Assembly: GCF_023652955.1 (NCBI RefSeq)
Contig: NZ_JAKLOY010000009.1
Span: forward strand, 124,001 to 188,000
Direction: 5' to 3'
Source of the DNA: Geomonas sp. Red32
GTDB lineage: Bacteria; Desulfobacterota; Desulfuromonadia; Geobacterales; Geobacteraceae
DNA: 64,000 bases
Shown: positions 26,659 to 35,900 of the stretch, in pieces
How the letters are laid out: each line of letters opens with the position of its first letter
How positions within the stretch are numbered: position 1 is the first letter of the stretch
Program-made: the position numbers and the translations under genes
The notes under the pieces: generated by a model
Seen by the model: only the letters and a program-made list of their open reading frames with translations
Told to the model about the DNA's origin: nothing
Databases searched by the model: none

Positions 26659-27102
26659 CCTCTGTTGTCCTCCTTTCCGGTGAAAAAAGGTCCCCTTGCG
26701 GGAGAATCGGGCCGAGCGGGCGCCCGGGGAAGATTCGCTCATCTTCCCTTAGGGCACCTCTAATTGGGTTGGCGATTTGTGTGCGAAGGGCATCGTCCGG
26801 CAACAACCGGAACCGCGGTATCTGTACTTACCGTTCCGGGTTCTGAGGTTATTCTTTTTCGAGGGCGATGTAAATACACTCATCGGTGCATCCGACTCAT
26901 TCTTTAACAGCTTCTTCCGATCTCTTCAAGTTGAAATGAGCCCGGCCAACAATGAGATTCCTTTGGAATGTCCCCATTAAAAGGCGGGATTCAGGAAGAT
27001 TTTCTCTTTGCAGTAACAGCCTTGCTGTACGGGGTGAGGAGCAGGCAAAAGAAAAGGCCCCCGGTGGACCGAGGGCCTTGTTCTTCGAACGGGCGGTTGA
27101 CC
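26659..27102. other. Intergenic gap upstream of the GGDEF regulator
   Basis: 444 bases between two genes on the minus strand. It contains the ferritin-like gene terminator at 27048-27079. The remainder holds no convincing gene and no clear promoter boxes that I could identify. Confidence 0.5.
27048..27079 (-). terminator. Intrinsic terminator after the ferritin-like gene
   Basis: Minus strand: AAGGCCC, 12-base loop, GGGCCTT, then TTCTTTT. It lies about 25 bases after the stop at 27103. Confidence 0.8.
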
Positions 27103-27606
27103 TTATTCTTTCATGGCCCGCACCAGCAGGTCGTAATCCTCCAGCAGTGCCTGGAGATCCTCCTCGTGCTCGATCTCCTGCTGGAGGATGGTGAGCACCA
27201 TGTTGTAGGTGATCGGGTCCTTCTCCCGGGTGATGTCCAAAAGGCGCTTGTAAACCCCGATGGCGCACTGCTCTCCCTTGATGTTCTGCTCCAGGAGGAC
27301 CTTCACGAAGGGATCGTCGGGAGCCTCGTAGCCGCAGTTCGTGTGGTGGTACCACTCCTCGGGCTTGGTCACCGGGGTGCCGCCCAGCTGGATGATGCGC
27401 AGCGCCACCATGTCGGCGTGAGCTAGTTCCTCGGTGGCGTGCTGGAGCAGTTCCGCCCCCACCGCGTCCTTCATCGGACCCTTCACCAGCTTGGCACCCA
27501 GCCAATACTGGTAATAGGCAAGCCACTCGTCGCAGAAAGCTTTTCTCAAGAGCTCCAGAAGCTCATTGACATCCATTCCAATTATTTCACGCCCTTTAGA
27601 TCCCAT
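27103..27606 (-). CDS. Ferritin-like (bacterioferritin/Dps-related) protein
   Basis: 167 residues; the ATG at 27606 has AAGGAGG upstream, and an ATG at 27576 is possible. Four-helix pattern with candidate iron ligands: Glu in AFCDEWLAYYQYWLGA, an ExxH in EELAHADM, then Glu in NIKGEQCAIGVYKR and ExxH-like EIEHEEDL. These spacings fit the diiron ferritin-like superfamily. It probably stores iron or detoxifies peroxide in the cytoplasm. A sigma-70 promoter (27667-27694) and a terminator (27048-27079) show a single-gene unit. Confidence 0.85.
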   Translation of the reverse strand: MGSKGREIIGMDVNELLELLRKAFCDEWLAYYQYWLGAKLVKGPMKDAVGAELLQHATEELAHADMVALRIIQLGGTPVTKPEEWYHHTNCGYEAPDDPFVKVLLEQNIKGEQCAIGVYKRLLDITREKDPITYNMVLTILQQEIEHEEDLQALLEDYDLLVRAMKE

Positions 27607-27666
27607 TCAGATCCTCCTTCAGTCAGTTCGGTGAAGTCCCCTGGCCTCAAAAAAAGCCCTGTAAGG

Positions 27667-27694
27667 AGTTTAGGGTAAAAGCCCTGACTGTCAA
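27667..27694 (-). promoter_or_regulatory. Sigma-70 promoter for the ferritin-like gene
   Basis: Minus strand: TTGACA (27694-27689), 16 bases, TAAACT (27672-27667). The predicted leader is about 55 bases to the ATG at 27606. Confidence 0.6.
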
Positions 27695-27879
27695 CGCTCG
27701 GGCGGTTGCGATACCGGCGGAACGAAGGTTCAGAGAAAACACATTATTCTTTCAAAATGCGCTAAAGGGGGTGGCAACTTCATCCGATAGGTGTCTGGTA
27801 TACATTCTGCAGAACTTGCTCTGGTTGGGATCCTGGCCGGGTAAGCACCGGTCGAGGAACCGCAAAAGGAGGATGGGGT

Positions 27880-29073
27880 ATGGTAGAGGTGGCAGCCTAC
27901 GCCGAGCTTTGGAGCCAGGCGGAGGAGATTGTCGGGAAGCAGGCAGGCGACGCCCACTTGGTCGCCAAGGTCAACGGGCTTCTGCACCAGCTCTCCCTGC
28001 TGGACGGCGAGCTCGACCGGAAGCGGGATGAGCTTCGCCGCGAGGAGCGGCGTATCGAGGAGGAACGCGCCCGGCTGAAGGACGAGAAGCTGGAGGTGGT
28101 GGGACGCCTCGCCGCCGCCGTTGCCCACGACTTCAACAACCTGATGACCGCAGTGCTGGGCAATCTCGACCTGGCCCTCTTCCAGCTCCCCGACGGCGAG
28201 CATAAGGTCGCCGCCTACCTCGAGCGTGCGGTAACCGCCGGGCGCCAGGTGGGAGCCCTGATCCAGGAACTTCGGGCCTTCACCGGAAAGGGTGCCTTCC
28301 AGGGATGTGCCGTGGACCTCAACGAACTGGTGGCTGGTTACACCGATTCGCTCGCTTCGCGCGGCACCGGGGGGATCGAGGTCCAGGTGCGGCAGGGAGG
28401 GAGCATGCCCGCCGTAAACGCCGATCCTGCCCAGGCTCTGCAGGTGATCAGGTCCCTGCTCGCCAACGCCACCGACGCCGTCGGTGACGGTCCCGGCCGC
28501 ATCACGGTGAGGACCGGCGTCACCTACTGCGACCAGGACGAGCTTCGCCGCCACGCGGTGGCCCCGCCGGTGACGTCGCCGGGGCGTTTCGTCTTCGTCG
28601 AGGTTTCGGATTCCGGTCCCGGGATGTCCCCGGAAACGACCCGCCGCCTCTTCGAGCCGTTCTTCAGCACCAAGAAATCCAAACGCGGCCTGGGGCTCGC
28701 CTCCGTGGCCGGCATCGTGAGGAGTCATCGCGGCCTCCTCGCGGTGGAGAGCCGGGAAGGGGTAGGCTCGACCTTCCGGGTGCTCTTCCCGGTCTTCGAT
28801 GCGCCCGAGGAGGCGGCCCGGCTTCAGCTTCAGCCGGCCACCGGGGGGCGGGAGGTTTTGGTAGTCCAGGAAAAGGACGTGGTCTGCGTGCTCGGGGGGC
28901 AGGTGATCCGCCATCCCCGCCACCCCGCAGGGGAAGAGCATTCCCCGATGGAGATCTTCAAAAGCAGCGGCGACGAGATGAGCCGCATCTTCCGGGAACG
29001 GGGACTCGCCTCCCGGGCCACCCTTACCCCCTATCACGAGCTCACCAAGAGCAAATCCGCGCCCACCGCCTAG
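27880..29073 (+). CDS. Soluble histidine kinase with a decayed C-terminal receiver
   Basis: 397 residues; GGAGG seven bases before the ATG at 27880. There is no membrane span or recognisable sensor. The N-terminal 75 residues are a charged coiled coil, then HisKA with His in AAAVAHDFNNLMTAV (about residue 83), then HATPase with N box (ANATDAV), G1 (DSGPGMS) and G2 (RGLGLASVAG). After the kinase core, about residues 323-342 read REVLVVQEKDVVCVLGG, which matches the first strand of a receiver with the acidic pair changed to QE. The sequence then departs into an unrelated Pro/His-rich and charged tail. It looks like a hybrid kinase that lost its receiver, perhaps by frameshift. Confidence 0.85.
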   Translation: MVEVAAYAELWSQAEEIVGKQAGDAHLVAKVNGLLHQLSLLDGELDRKRDELRREERRIEEERARLKDEKLEVVGRLAAAVAHDFNNLMTAVLGNLDLALFQLPDGEHKVAAYLERAVTAGRQVGALIQELRAFTGKGAFQGCAVDLNELVAGYTDSLASRGTGGIEVQVRQGGSMPAVNADPAQALQVIRSLLANATDAVGDGPGRITVRTGVTYCDQDELRRHAVAPPVTSPGRFVFVEVSDSGPGMSPETTRRLFEPFFSTKKSKRGLGLASVAGIVRSHRGLLAVESREGVGSTFRVLFPVFDAPEEAARLQLQPATGGREVLVVQEKDVVCVLGGQVIRHPRHPAGEEHSPMEIFKSSGDEMSRIFRERGLASRATLTPYHELTKSKSAPTA

Positions 29074-29108
29074 CGCTACACGCTAAGCTGCACCTCCTCC
29101 CATAACAA

Positions 29109-29145
29109 ACGGGGGCTGAAGATCCGAGCGATCTCCAGCCCCCGT
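29109..29145. terminator. Bidirectional terminator between convergent kinase genes
   Basis: ACGGGGGCTG and CAGCCCCCGT (10 base pairs) with an inner GATC/GATC stem. It is followed by CGTTGTTT on the plus strand and preceded by AAC-rich sequence on the other. It sits between stops at 29073 and 29204. Confidence 0.75.
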
Positions 29146-29163
29146 CGTTGTTTGGTATCCGCA

Positions 29164-29202
29164 ACCCCTCCTCACCCTTTCCTTGAAGGGGAGGAAAGCG
29201 GG
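29164..29202. repeat. Dispersed palindromic element next to a stop codon
   Basis: ACCCCTCCTCACCCTTTCCT, then TGAAGGGGAGGAAAGCGGGG. Inverted orientation of the CCCCTTCAAGGGG family, ending two bases before the stop codon of the minus-strand hybrid kinase. Confidence 0.5.
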
Positions 29203-29203
29203 G

Positions 29204-31756
29204 TCACCTGTCGAGTGCCTGCCGTACCTTGGAGGCCAGGTCCTGCAGCGAGAAAGGCTTCTGGATGAAGTTCACCTTCTCCTCCAGGACTCCGTGCTGG
29301 GCAATGACGTCGGACGTATAGCCGGACATGAAGAGGCACTTGAGCTCGGGATAGAGGGTGCGGAGCAGGGAGCCCAGGTCCTTGCCGTTCATGGCCGGCA
29401 TGATGACGTCGGTGATCAGCAGGTGGATCGGGTCGCGCCGCTGCGAAGCGATCCGGACCGCTTCCTCGGGAGTCCCGGCGGTCACCACCCGGTACCCCTG
29501 GTGCTCCAGCATCATCTCGGTCATCTTCAGGATGGTCGGCTCGTCCTCCACCACCAGCACGGTCTCCTTCCCGCCCGCCGCTTCCGTTGCGTGGCTGGGA
29601 ACGACCGCCTGGGTCTCCACCGGCTGAAAGCGCGGAAGGTAGATCGAGAAGACGGTCCCGTGCCCGGGCTCGGAAAAGACGGTGATGAAACCCTGGTTCT
29701 GCTTGACGATGCCGAACACGGTGGCGAGCCCCAGCCCGGTTCCTTTCCCCACCTCCTTGGTGGTGTAGAAAGGCTCGAAAATACGCTCCCTGGTCTGCTG
29801 GTCCATGCCGCAGCCGTCGTCGCTGACCGACAGCCGCACGTAGCTCCCGGGGATGGCGTCCGGGTACATCTTGCAGTAGGTATCGTCGATGACCGAGTTC
29901 TGGGTGCCGATGGTGATGCGGCCGGTGTCGGCGATGGCGTCGCGGGAGTTGACACAGAGGTTGGCGAGGATCTGGTCGAGCTGGCTCGGGTCCGCCTTGA
30001 CCTGCCAGAGGTCGGGGGAGGGCTGCCAGGTGAGCTCGATGTCCTCGCCGATCAGCCGCTGGAGCATCTTCATCATGCCGGACACGGTGTCGTTGAGGTT
30101 CATCACCCGCGGCGAGATGGTCTGCTTCCGGGCGAAGGCCAAAAGCTGCCGGGTCAGGTTGGCGGAGCGCTCGGCGGCGTTTCTGATGGCGATCAGATCG
30201 TCCTGGGGGGGCTCGAAGTGCTCGAGCTTCATGAGGGCCAACTCGGCATGCCCGAGGATGACCCCCAACATGTTGTTGAAGTCGTGGGCCACGCCGCCTG
30301 CCAGCCGTCCGACCGATTCCAGCTTCTGCGCCTGCTGGAGCTGGAGCTCCAGGCGGTCCTTCGCCTCTTCGGTCTCCTTGAGCTCGGTGACGTCGGTGCC
30401 GAGGACGTAGAAGCCGTGCACCTGGTCATCGACCACGTCGGGAATGTAATGGACCCAGAGGTGCCCGCTCTCTCCCCCCGGCTTCTTCAGCGAACGCTCG
30501 AAGAGCTGGTATTCCCCGTTAAGGGCGGCCCGCGCCTTTGCCTCATGCAGGCGGAAAGTCTCCTCCCCGAGAAGCTCCGGAAGGGTAAGCCTCATCACCT
30601 CGTCGCGCGGCCGGCCGAACCATCTTTCGTAGGCGTGGTTGGCGTAGGTGCAGCGCAGGTCCCGGTTCCAGTAGGCAACCAGGCCGGGGAGCTGGTCGGT
30701 GAGGGTCGAGAGAAACTGCTGGCTTGCCTTCAGCTTCTCCTCGGCCTGCTTTCTCAGCAGGGCCTCCCCGATGTTCTTGGCCACGTCCTCCAGGGCCTCG
30801 ATGGCCTCGATCGAAAAGCGCCCGGTCCGGCGGTCGTTAAGTTGCAACAGCCCGGCAATCCGCCCCTTGGCCCGGATCGGGATCAGCGCCACCGACCGGA
30901 AACCGTGGTGGATGCATTCGTTTCTGGGGGCGATGCGGGGATCCTTCTCCACCGGAAGCTCGGCAAACGGAAGGGTGTCGTTGGTCCAGAAGCTTCCGCC
31001 GGGGGTGAAGAGGTCGGCTCCCTCCTGCGCGCCGCAGAGCACGGTCCCGCAGGTACACTGCAGCGACGGTTTGCCGTCGGGGCCAAGGCAGGGCCCCCCG
31101 CCGGGCTCCCTGCCGAGCAGGGTCATTTCGGTGCCGAGGAAGGAATCGCTGAAGCCCTCCTGGTGGAAGAAGGGGAAGTCGTCGCCGTCCTGGAGCCGAA
31201 TCCCGACCGCGTCGACGGCGGTCAACTTCCTCACCAGGGATACCACCGCACCGAGGGCCGCCCGCTGTCCTTCGGTGTCGTTGAGGACCCGCAGGATCTG
31301 CTGTCCCATCTGGCGGAAAGCGTCCCCCTTGCGGCGGGCGGTGATGTCGCGCCCAAGGTGGACACAGGCGGAAACGCTCCCGTCGGCGTCCAGGATGGGG
31401 GAAACGGTGATCTCGAAGACCTTGTCCAAACTGGGCGCCTCGATCTGGGCGCGATGGGAGACGCCGAGCCGGACCGAGACGTGATGGGGACAGTTGGGGG
31501 GAGGACAGGGGGAGCCGTGGATGATCTCGTAGCACCTCTTGCCGATCACCTCGTGGCGCGGAAGGCCGCAATGCCGGGCCAGTGCCTGGTTGGCCTGGAT
31601 GATGACGTGGTCGGTGCCGATGATGGCCGCCAGGTCCGGAATGGCGTCGAAGGTGGCCGCCCAGACCTCGGCCCCCGGGGCGGAGGGGGGAGTGTTCCGC
31701 TCTCCGGAGGAATTAGCGAGGGATGCTTCCAGATCCCCCTCGTCGAATTGGGCCAT
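29204..31756 (-). CDS. Hybrid histidine kinase: PAS, cysteine-rich GAF, PAS, kinase core, receiver
   Basis: 850 residues from the ATG at 31756 (AGGA six bases upstream; a GTG at 31771 is in frame). No membrane span. PAS 1 (about 30-145) carries CYEIIHGSPCPPPNCPHH, a cysteine-rich loop. The GAF domain (about 160-340) has SLQCTCGTVLCG, GSFWTNDTLPF and ALIPIRAKGRIAGLLQLND. PAS 2 is at about 350-475. The kinase core has His in GGVAHDFNNMLGV and boxes DDGCGMD and GTGLGLATVFG. The receiver (about 735-850) has Asp in LLITDVIMPAMNG and KP in FIQKPFS. It is a clear paralogue of the kinase at 32904. Redox or metal sensing through the cysteines is possible but unproven. Confidence 0.9.
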   Translation of the reverse strand: MAQFDEGDLEASLANSSGERNTPPSAPGAEVWAATFDAIPDLAAIIGTDHVIIQANQALARHCGLPRHEVIGKRCYEIIHGSPCPPPNCPHHVSVRLGVSHRAQIEAPSLDKVFEITVSPILDADGSVSACVHLGRDITARRKGDAFRQMGQQILRVLNDTEGQRAALGAVVSLVRKLTAVDAVGIRLQDGDDFPFFHQEGFSDSFLGTEMTLLGREPGGGPCLGPDGKPSLQCTCGTVLCGAQEGADLFTPGGSFWTNDTLPFAELPVEKDPRIAPRNECIHHGFRSVALIPIRAKGRIAGLLQLNDRRTGRFSIEAIEALEDVAKNIGEALLRKQAEEKLKASQQFLSTLTDQLPGLVAYWNRDLRCTYANHAYERWFGRPRDEVMRLTLPELLGEETFRLHEAKARAALNGEYQLFERSLKKPGGESGHLWVHYIPDVVDDQVHGFYVLGTDVTELKETEEAKDRLELQLQQAQKLESVGRLAGGVAHDFNNMLGVILGHAELALMKLEHFEPPQDDLIAIRNAAERSANLTRQLLAFARKQTISPRVMNLNDTVSGMMKMLQRLIGEDIELTWQPSPDLWQVKADPSQLDQILANLCVNSRDAIADTGRITIGTQNSVIDDTYCKMYPDAIPGSYVRLSVSDDGCGMDQQTRERIFEPFYTTKEVGKGTGLGLATVFGIVKQNQGFITVFSEPGHGTVFSIYLPRFQPVETQAVVPSHATEAAGGKETVLVVEDEPTILKMTEMMLEHQGYRVVTAGTPEEAVRIASQRRDPIHLLITDVIMPAMNGKDLGSLLRTLYPELKCLFMSGYTSDVIAQHGVLEEKVNFIQKPFSLQDLASKVRQALDR

Positions 31757-32299
31757 GCTCTGTCCTGCCACGGGACCCCCTTGAAACAGCCTGCTGGCGA
31801 TGGTTGGCGATAATACGGCTCCCGCGCTGCTGCAAGTACTCTGCCATTTCGCGGGAAAGGCGGTCTTCCCCGGGCGTCGGTCGAACCGGCCGGCCAGGGT
31901 GCCGGTGGCATCGGCGGGCTAACCCCCTGATCCGGCGTCGAAGATGGGGATCCCGCGGCGCCGGTGCCTGCCGGAAGGGTCGCTGCCTCGCCGGGTATCG
32001 GGCGGATACCGGAATCCCCTCAGTCAAAATCTTGCTAATGCGGTGGGAGCGTCTGTCAAAAAGGTGACCATCGTGCCCGCCAAATCGCTGGACCGGGAGA
32101 CCAATTGCGGCACCGGCCGGTCCGGGGGAGGCCGCCTCGGGGGAAGGCCGGGGTGAGGGGGAGGCCGGCGTGGGGGGAGGCCGGCGTGGGGGGAGGCCGG
32201 CGTGGGCGCTGTAGCCGGAACGGAAGCCCGTCCCCTTTACCGTTCTTGGGCGGCGGGAAGAGGTTGACGCCGCTTCCGGATACATGCGAATATCCCGAT
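31757..32299. other. Intergenic gap with GC-rich tandem repeats
   Basis: 543 bases between the hybrid kinase (minus) and the DUF1992 gene (plus). Apart from the tandem repeat at 32161-32208 nothing coding is convincing. Open frames here are GC-driven and lack ribosome sites. Confidence 0.5.
32161..32208. repeat. Three tandem copies of a 16-base GC-rich unit
   Basis: Unit GAGGCCGGCGTGGGGG at 32161, 32177 and 32193 (the last ends GGGCG), with a degenerate copy just before (32141-32160). Located about 90 bases upstream of the DUF1992 start. Confidence 0.85.
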
Positions 32300-32665
32300 A
32301 TGGACATCCTGGCGGGCATAGCGGAAAGAAGGATCCGGGAAGCGATGGAGCGGGGGGAGTTCGACAACCTTCCGGGGAAGGGGAAGCCTCTGGTTGAGGA
32401 GGATCTGTCCGCCGTCCCGGAGGAGTTGAGGATGGCCTATAAGATTCTCAAGAACGCCGGCTGCGTCCCCCCCGAGGTGGAACTGACCAAAGAGGTGGCT
32501 TCGCTGAGGCGGCTCGTCCTGGAGATGGAGGATTCCCCCGAGAAGACCAAAAAGGTGCGGGAACTGAACTTCAAGCTGATGAAGCTGGAGATGATGCGCA
32601 AGCGCCCGATCTCGCTGGACCTCCTGTCGCAGTACCAGGAGAAAATGCTGGACAAGGTGAAGTGA
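32300..32665 (+). CDS. DUF1992 (DnaJ-homologue-subfamily-like) protein
   Basis: 121 residues from the ATG at 32300. The N-terminal block MDILAGIAERRIREAMERGE followed by FDNLPGKGKPL is the DUF1992 signature. The central part has MAYKILKNAGCVPPEVEL, then a charged helical C-terminus. DUF1992 occurs in bacterial proteins and in vertebrate DNAJC28; its biochemical role is not settled. No strong ribosome site is seen before the ATG (upstream bases CGAATATCCCGAT), so translation may be weak, but the start is fixed by family alignment. Confidence 0.85.
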   Translation: MDILAGIAERRIREAMERGEFDNLPGKGKPLVEEDLSAVPEELRMAYKILKNAGCVPPEVELTKEVASLRRLVLEMEDSPEKTKKVRELNFKLMKLEMMRKRPISLDLLSQYQEKMLDKVK

Positions 32666-32903
32666 TCGCCCTTCCCGGCTTCTTGCGATTGTTATACAGG
32701 TATCATTCGTGCCGGTTAATCTTTTTTTCGATATCAAGGTTTCCTGACAGATTGCGCTGTCGATTGATGTTACCTTTTTCCTAAAGGATCCATCCGGTCT
32801 TGCGGGGCTCCCTTTACGAGTCTCCCATCCCGCCTCTTCTCTCAGTCGTATTTTCTCATCGATGCCGAACTGCAGGTTGATTGTTTCAGCGAGGACCATC
32901 GGC

Positions 32904-35900
32904 ATGCTCACCTTCAAAAACATGGGGCGGTTTACCCGCAACCTTCAGTTGACGCTGATCCTGTTGATACCCTCCATCGTCGCCTTCATCCTGTACGTCC
33001 ATGCACAAAAAGAGATCGACCGCGTAAACAGCGAGCGCTACGACTCCTACGTCCTCGCCGACGAACTGCGTCAGACTTCGGATGATCTCACCCGGTTCGC
33101 CCGCACCTACGTCCTGACCCTCGACCCGCAATACAAACGGGCCTACCGGGACGTCATCGACATCCGCAACGGCTTAAAGCCGCGTCCGGAGGCTTACAAC
33201 AGAATCTACTGGGACCTCGTGGCCGGTGACGGGAAGGCGCCCCGCCCGAATTCTTCGCTGTCGATTCCGCTGCTGGAACTGATGCGCAAAAATGGCTTTT
33301 CGGCCGCCGAGATGGCGAAACTGACCGAGGCCAAGAACAATTCGGACCGGCTGGTAGCGCTGGAACGCGAGGCGATGCGGCTGGCCGAATCGACCGGCCC
33401 TCGCGGGGACGCGGAGCGTGCCGCCGCCCGCCTGATGCTGCATGACCGGCGTTATCATCAAGACAAGGCCCGCATCATGAAGCCTATCGACGACTTTTAC
33501 GCCATGGTCGATAGGCGGACGGCGAGCGCCATCACCAAGGCCGGGAACTGGGCGCGGTTTCTTCGTTACCTGTTCATCTGCGCGACCGGTGGACTGCTCT
33601 TCATGTTGTGGCGCACGTACCGGGCGGTGTACGAAACGCTGGGGGGGACGCCGGACGAGGTCTCCTTCCATATCGCCCGGATGGGGCAGAGCGATTTTTC
33701 CTCGGCGATTCCGGTCGATCGCTCTCCGGGACCCAGCGTGATGAAATCCTTGGCGGAAACGCAGTCGAAACTGGCCGAGGCGGAGCGCGAGCGGCTGCGG
33801 ACCGGGAAGCTTCAAGGGCAGATCCTGGCCATCGTGGAGTCCTCCAACGACGCCATCATAAGCAAGACCATCGACGGGATCATCACCAGCTGGAACCCCG
33901 CCGCGGAGAGGCTCTTCGGCTATTCCGAGCGCGAGATGCTCGGGCAGTCGATGGCGGTGCTCATTCCGCCGGAGCGCTGGGACGAGGAGCGGCAAATTCT
34001 CGCCAAGATCAGCGGCGGCGAAATCATCGAGCACTTCGAGACCTACCGGAGAAGAAAAGACGGCGAGATGGTCGCGGTATCGGTCTCCATCTCCCCCATC
34101 CGGGATGCCTCGGGCGCCATCATCGGGGCGTCCAAAATAGCCAGGGACATCAGCGCACGCAAGCAGGCGGAGGCGTACCGGCGCATGGGGCAGGATATCC
34201 TCCTGGCCCTGAACGACATGGAGAGTAAGGAAGCTGCCATCCAGCAGGCGATACGGCTGGTGAAATCGGCCACCGGTGTCGACGCGGTCGGCATCCGGTT
34301 GCAATGCGAAGACGACTATCCGTACTTCTACCAGGAGGGGTTCGCCCCCGAATTCGTGCGGAAGGAGAACTCCGTCCTGGCCAGAACCCGCGAGGGGGGG
34401 ATCTGCCGCGACTGCGACGGGAACATCTGTCTGGAGTGTACCTGCGGCCTCGTCATCTCCGGAAAGATCGATCCTTCCCACCCACTCTTCACCGAGCGCG
34501 GGAGCTCTTGGACCAACGACTCGTTTCCCTTTCTCGACGTACCTGCGGACGAGGACCCCAGGGACAATCCCCGGAACGAATGCATCCACCAGGGATACGC
34601 CTCGGTCGCCCTCATCCCCATCAAGGCCAAGGGGGTGGTCGTCGGCCTGCTGCAGTTAAACGATCGCCGCAAGGACCGGTTCTCGGTCGAAAGGATCCAC
34701 ATCCTGGAAGACATCGCCGAGAACATCGGCGAGGCGATGCTGCGCAAACAGGCCGAGGAAGAGTTGCGGAAAAGCAAGGACCTGGTCCTGAGCCTCTTGC
34801 AGAGTACCGACCAGGGGATATACGGCATCGACCGGGCCGGCAACTGCATCTTCATCAACAACTCCGCTCTGGACATGCTCGGACACCGGCTGGATGACTG
34901 CCTCGGCAAGAACATGCACGTTCTCATTCACCATCAGCGAAGCGACGGCACACCCTACCCCGAGGAGGAGTGCCCGGTGTTCCAGAGGAACTTCCCCCGG
35001 GAGGGGTGCCGCATGGACGACGAGGTCTTCTGGCGTAGCGACGGCTCCTCCTTCCCCGTCGAGTACTCGGCCTATGCCCTCATAGAGCACGAAGAGGTCA
35101 CGGGGGCGGTGGTCTCTTTTGCGGACATCTCCTCGCGCATGGAGGCGGCGGCCGAGAAAAGGGAGCTCGAGTCCCAGCTCTACCAGGCACAAAAGATGGA
35201 ATCGATCGGCAGCCTGGCCGGCGGGATCGCCCACGACTTCAACAACAAGCTGAGCGTCATCCTCGGCTGTACCTATCTTGCCGAAATGGAAGGGGATCCT
35301 GTCAGGTTGCAGGCCATGCTCCAGGAGATCCGGATGGCTGCCGAGCAGTCGGCGGACCTGACCCGGCAGCTGCTGGCCTTCGCACGCAAGCAGGTGATCA
35401 CTCCGAGGGCGCTGGATCTCAACCTGGTCATCAGCGGGATGCTCAAGATGCTCACCCGGCTGATCGGGGAGAATATCAGGCTGGATTGGCAATCGAATGG
35501 GGATCTGTGGCCGGTCAAGCTGGACCCCTCCCAGGTCGATCAGCTCCTGGCCAATCTCTGCGTGAACGCCCGCGATTCCATCGTGGAGAACGGGCGCGTC
35601 ACCATACAGGTGGACAACAGGTCCATAGACGGCAGTTACTGTGTCAGCCACCTCGACGCCATGGCCGGCGACTACGTCCGGATCGCGGTGAGCGACAACG
35701 GCTGCGGGATGCGGAGGGAGGTCCAGGCCCGCATCTTCGAACCGTTTTTCACCACCAAGGCCCAGGGGACGGGAACCGGTCTGGGGCTCGCCACCGTGTT
35801 CGGCATCGTCAAGCAAAACGGCGGGTTCATCAACGTCTACAGCGAACCGGGGCTGGGAAGCACCTTTTCCCTCTACTTCCCGAGGTATTGCGGCGGGCTC

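Noticed and set aside
29183..31813. Long plus-strand open frame across the hybrid kinase
   Set aside because: Antisense shadow; the kinase on the minus strand has complete domains.
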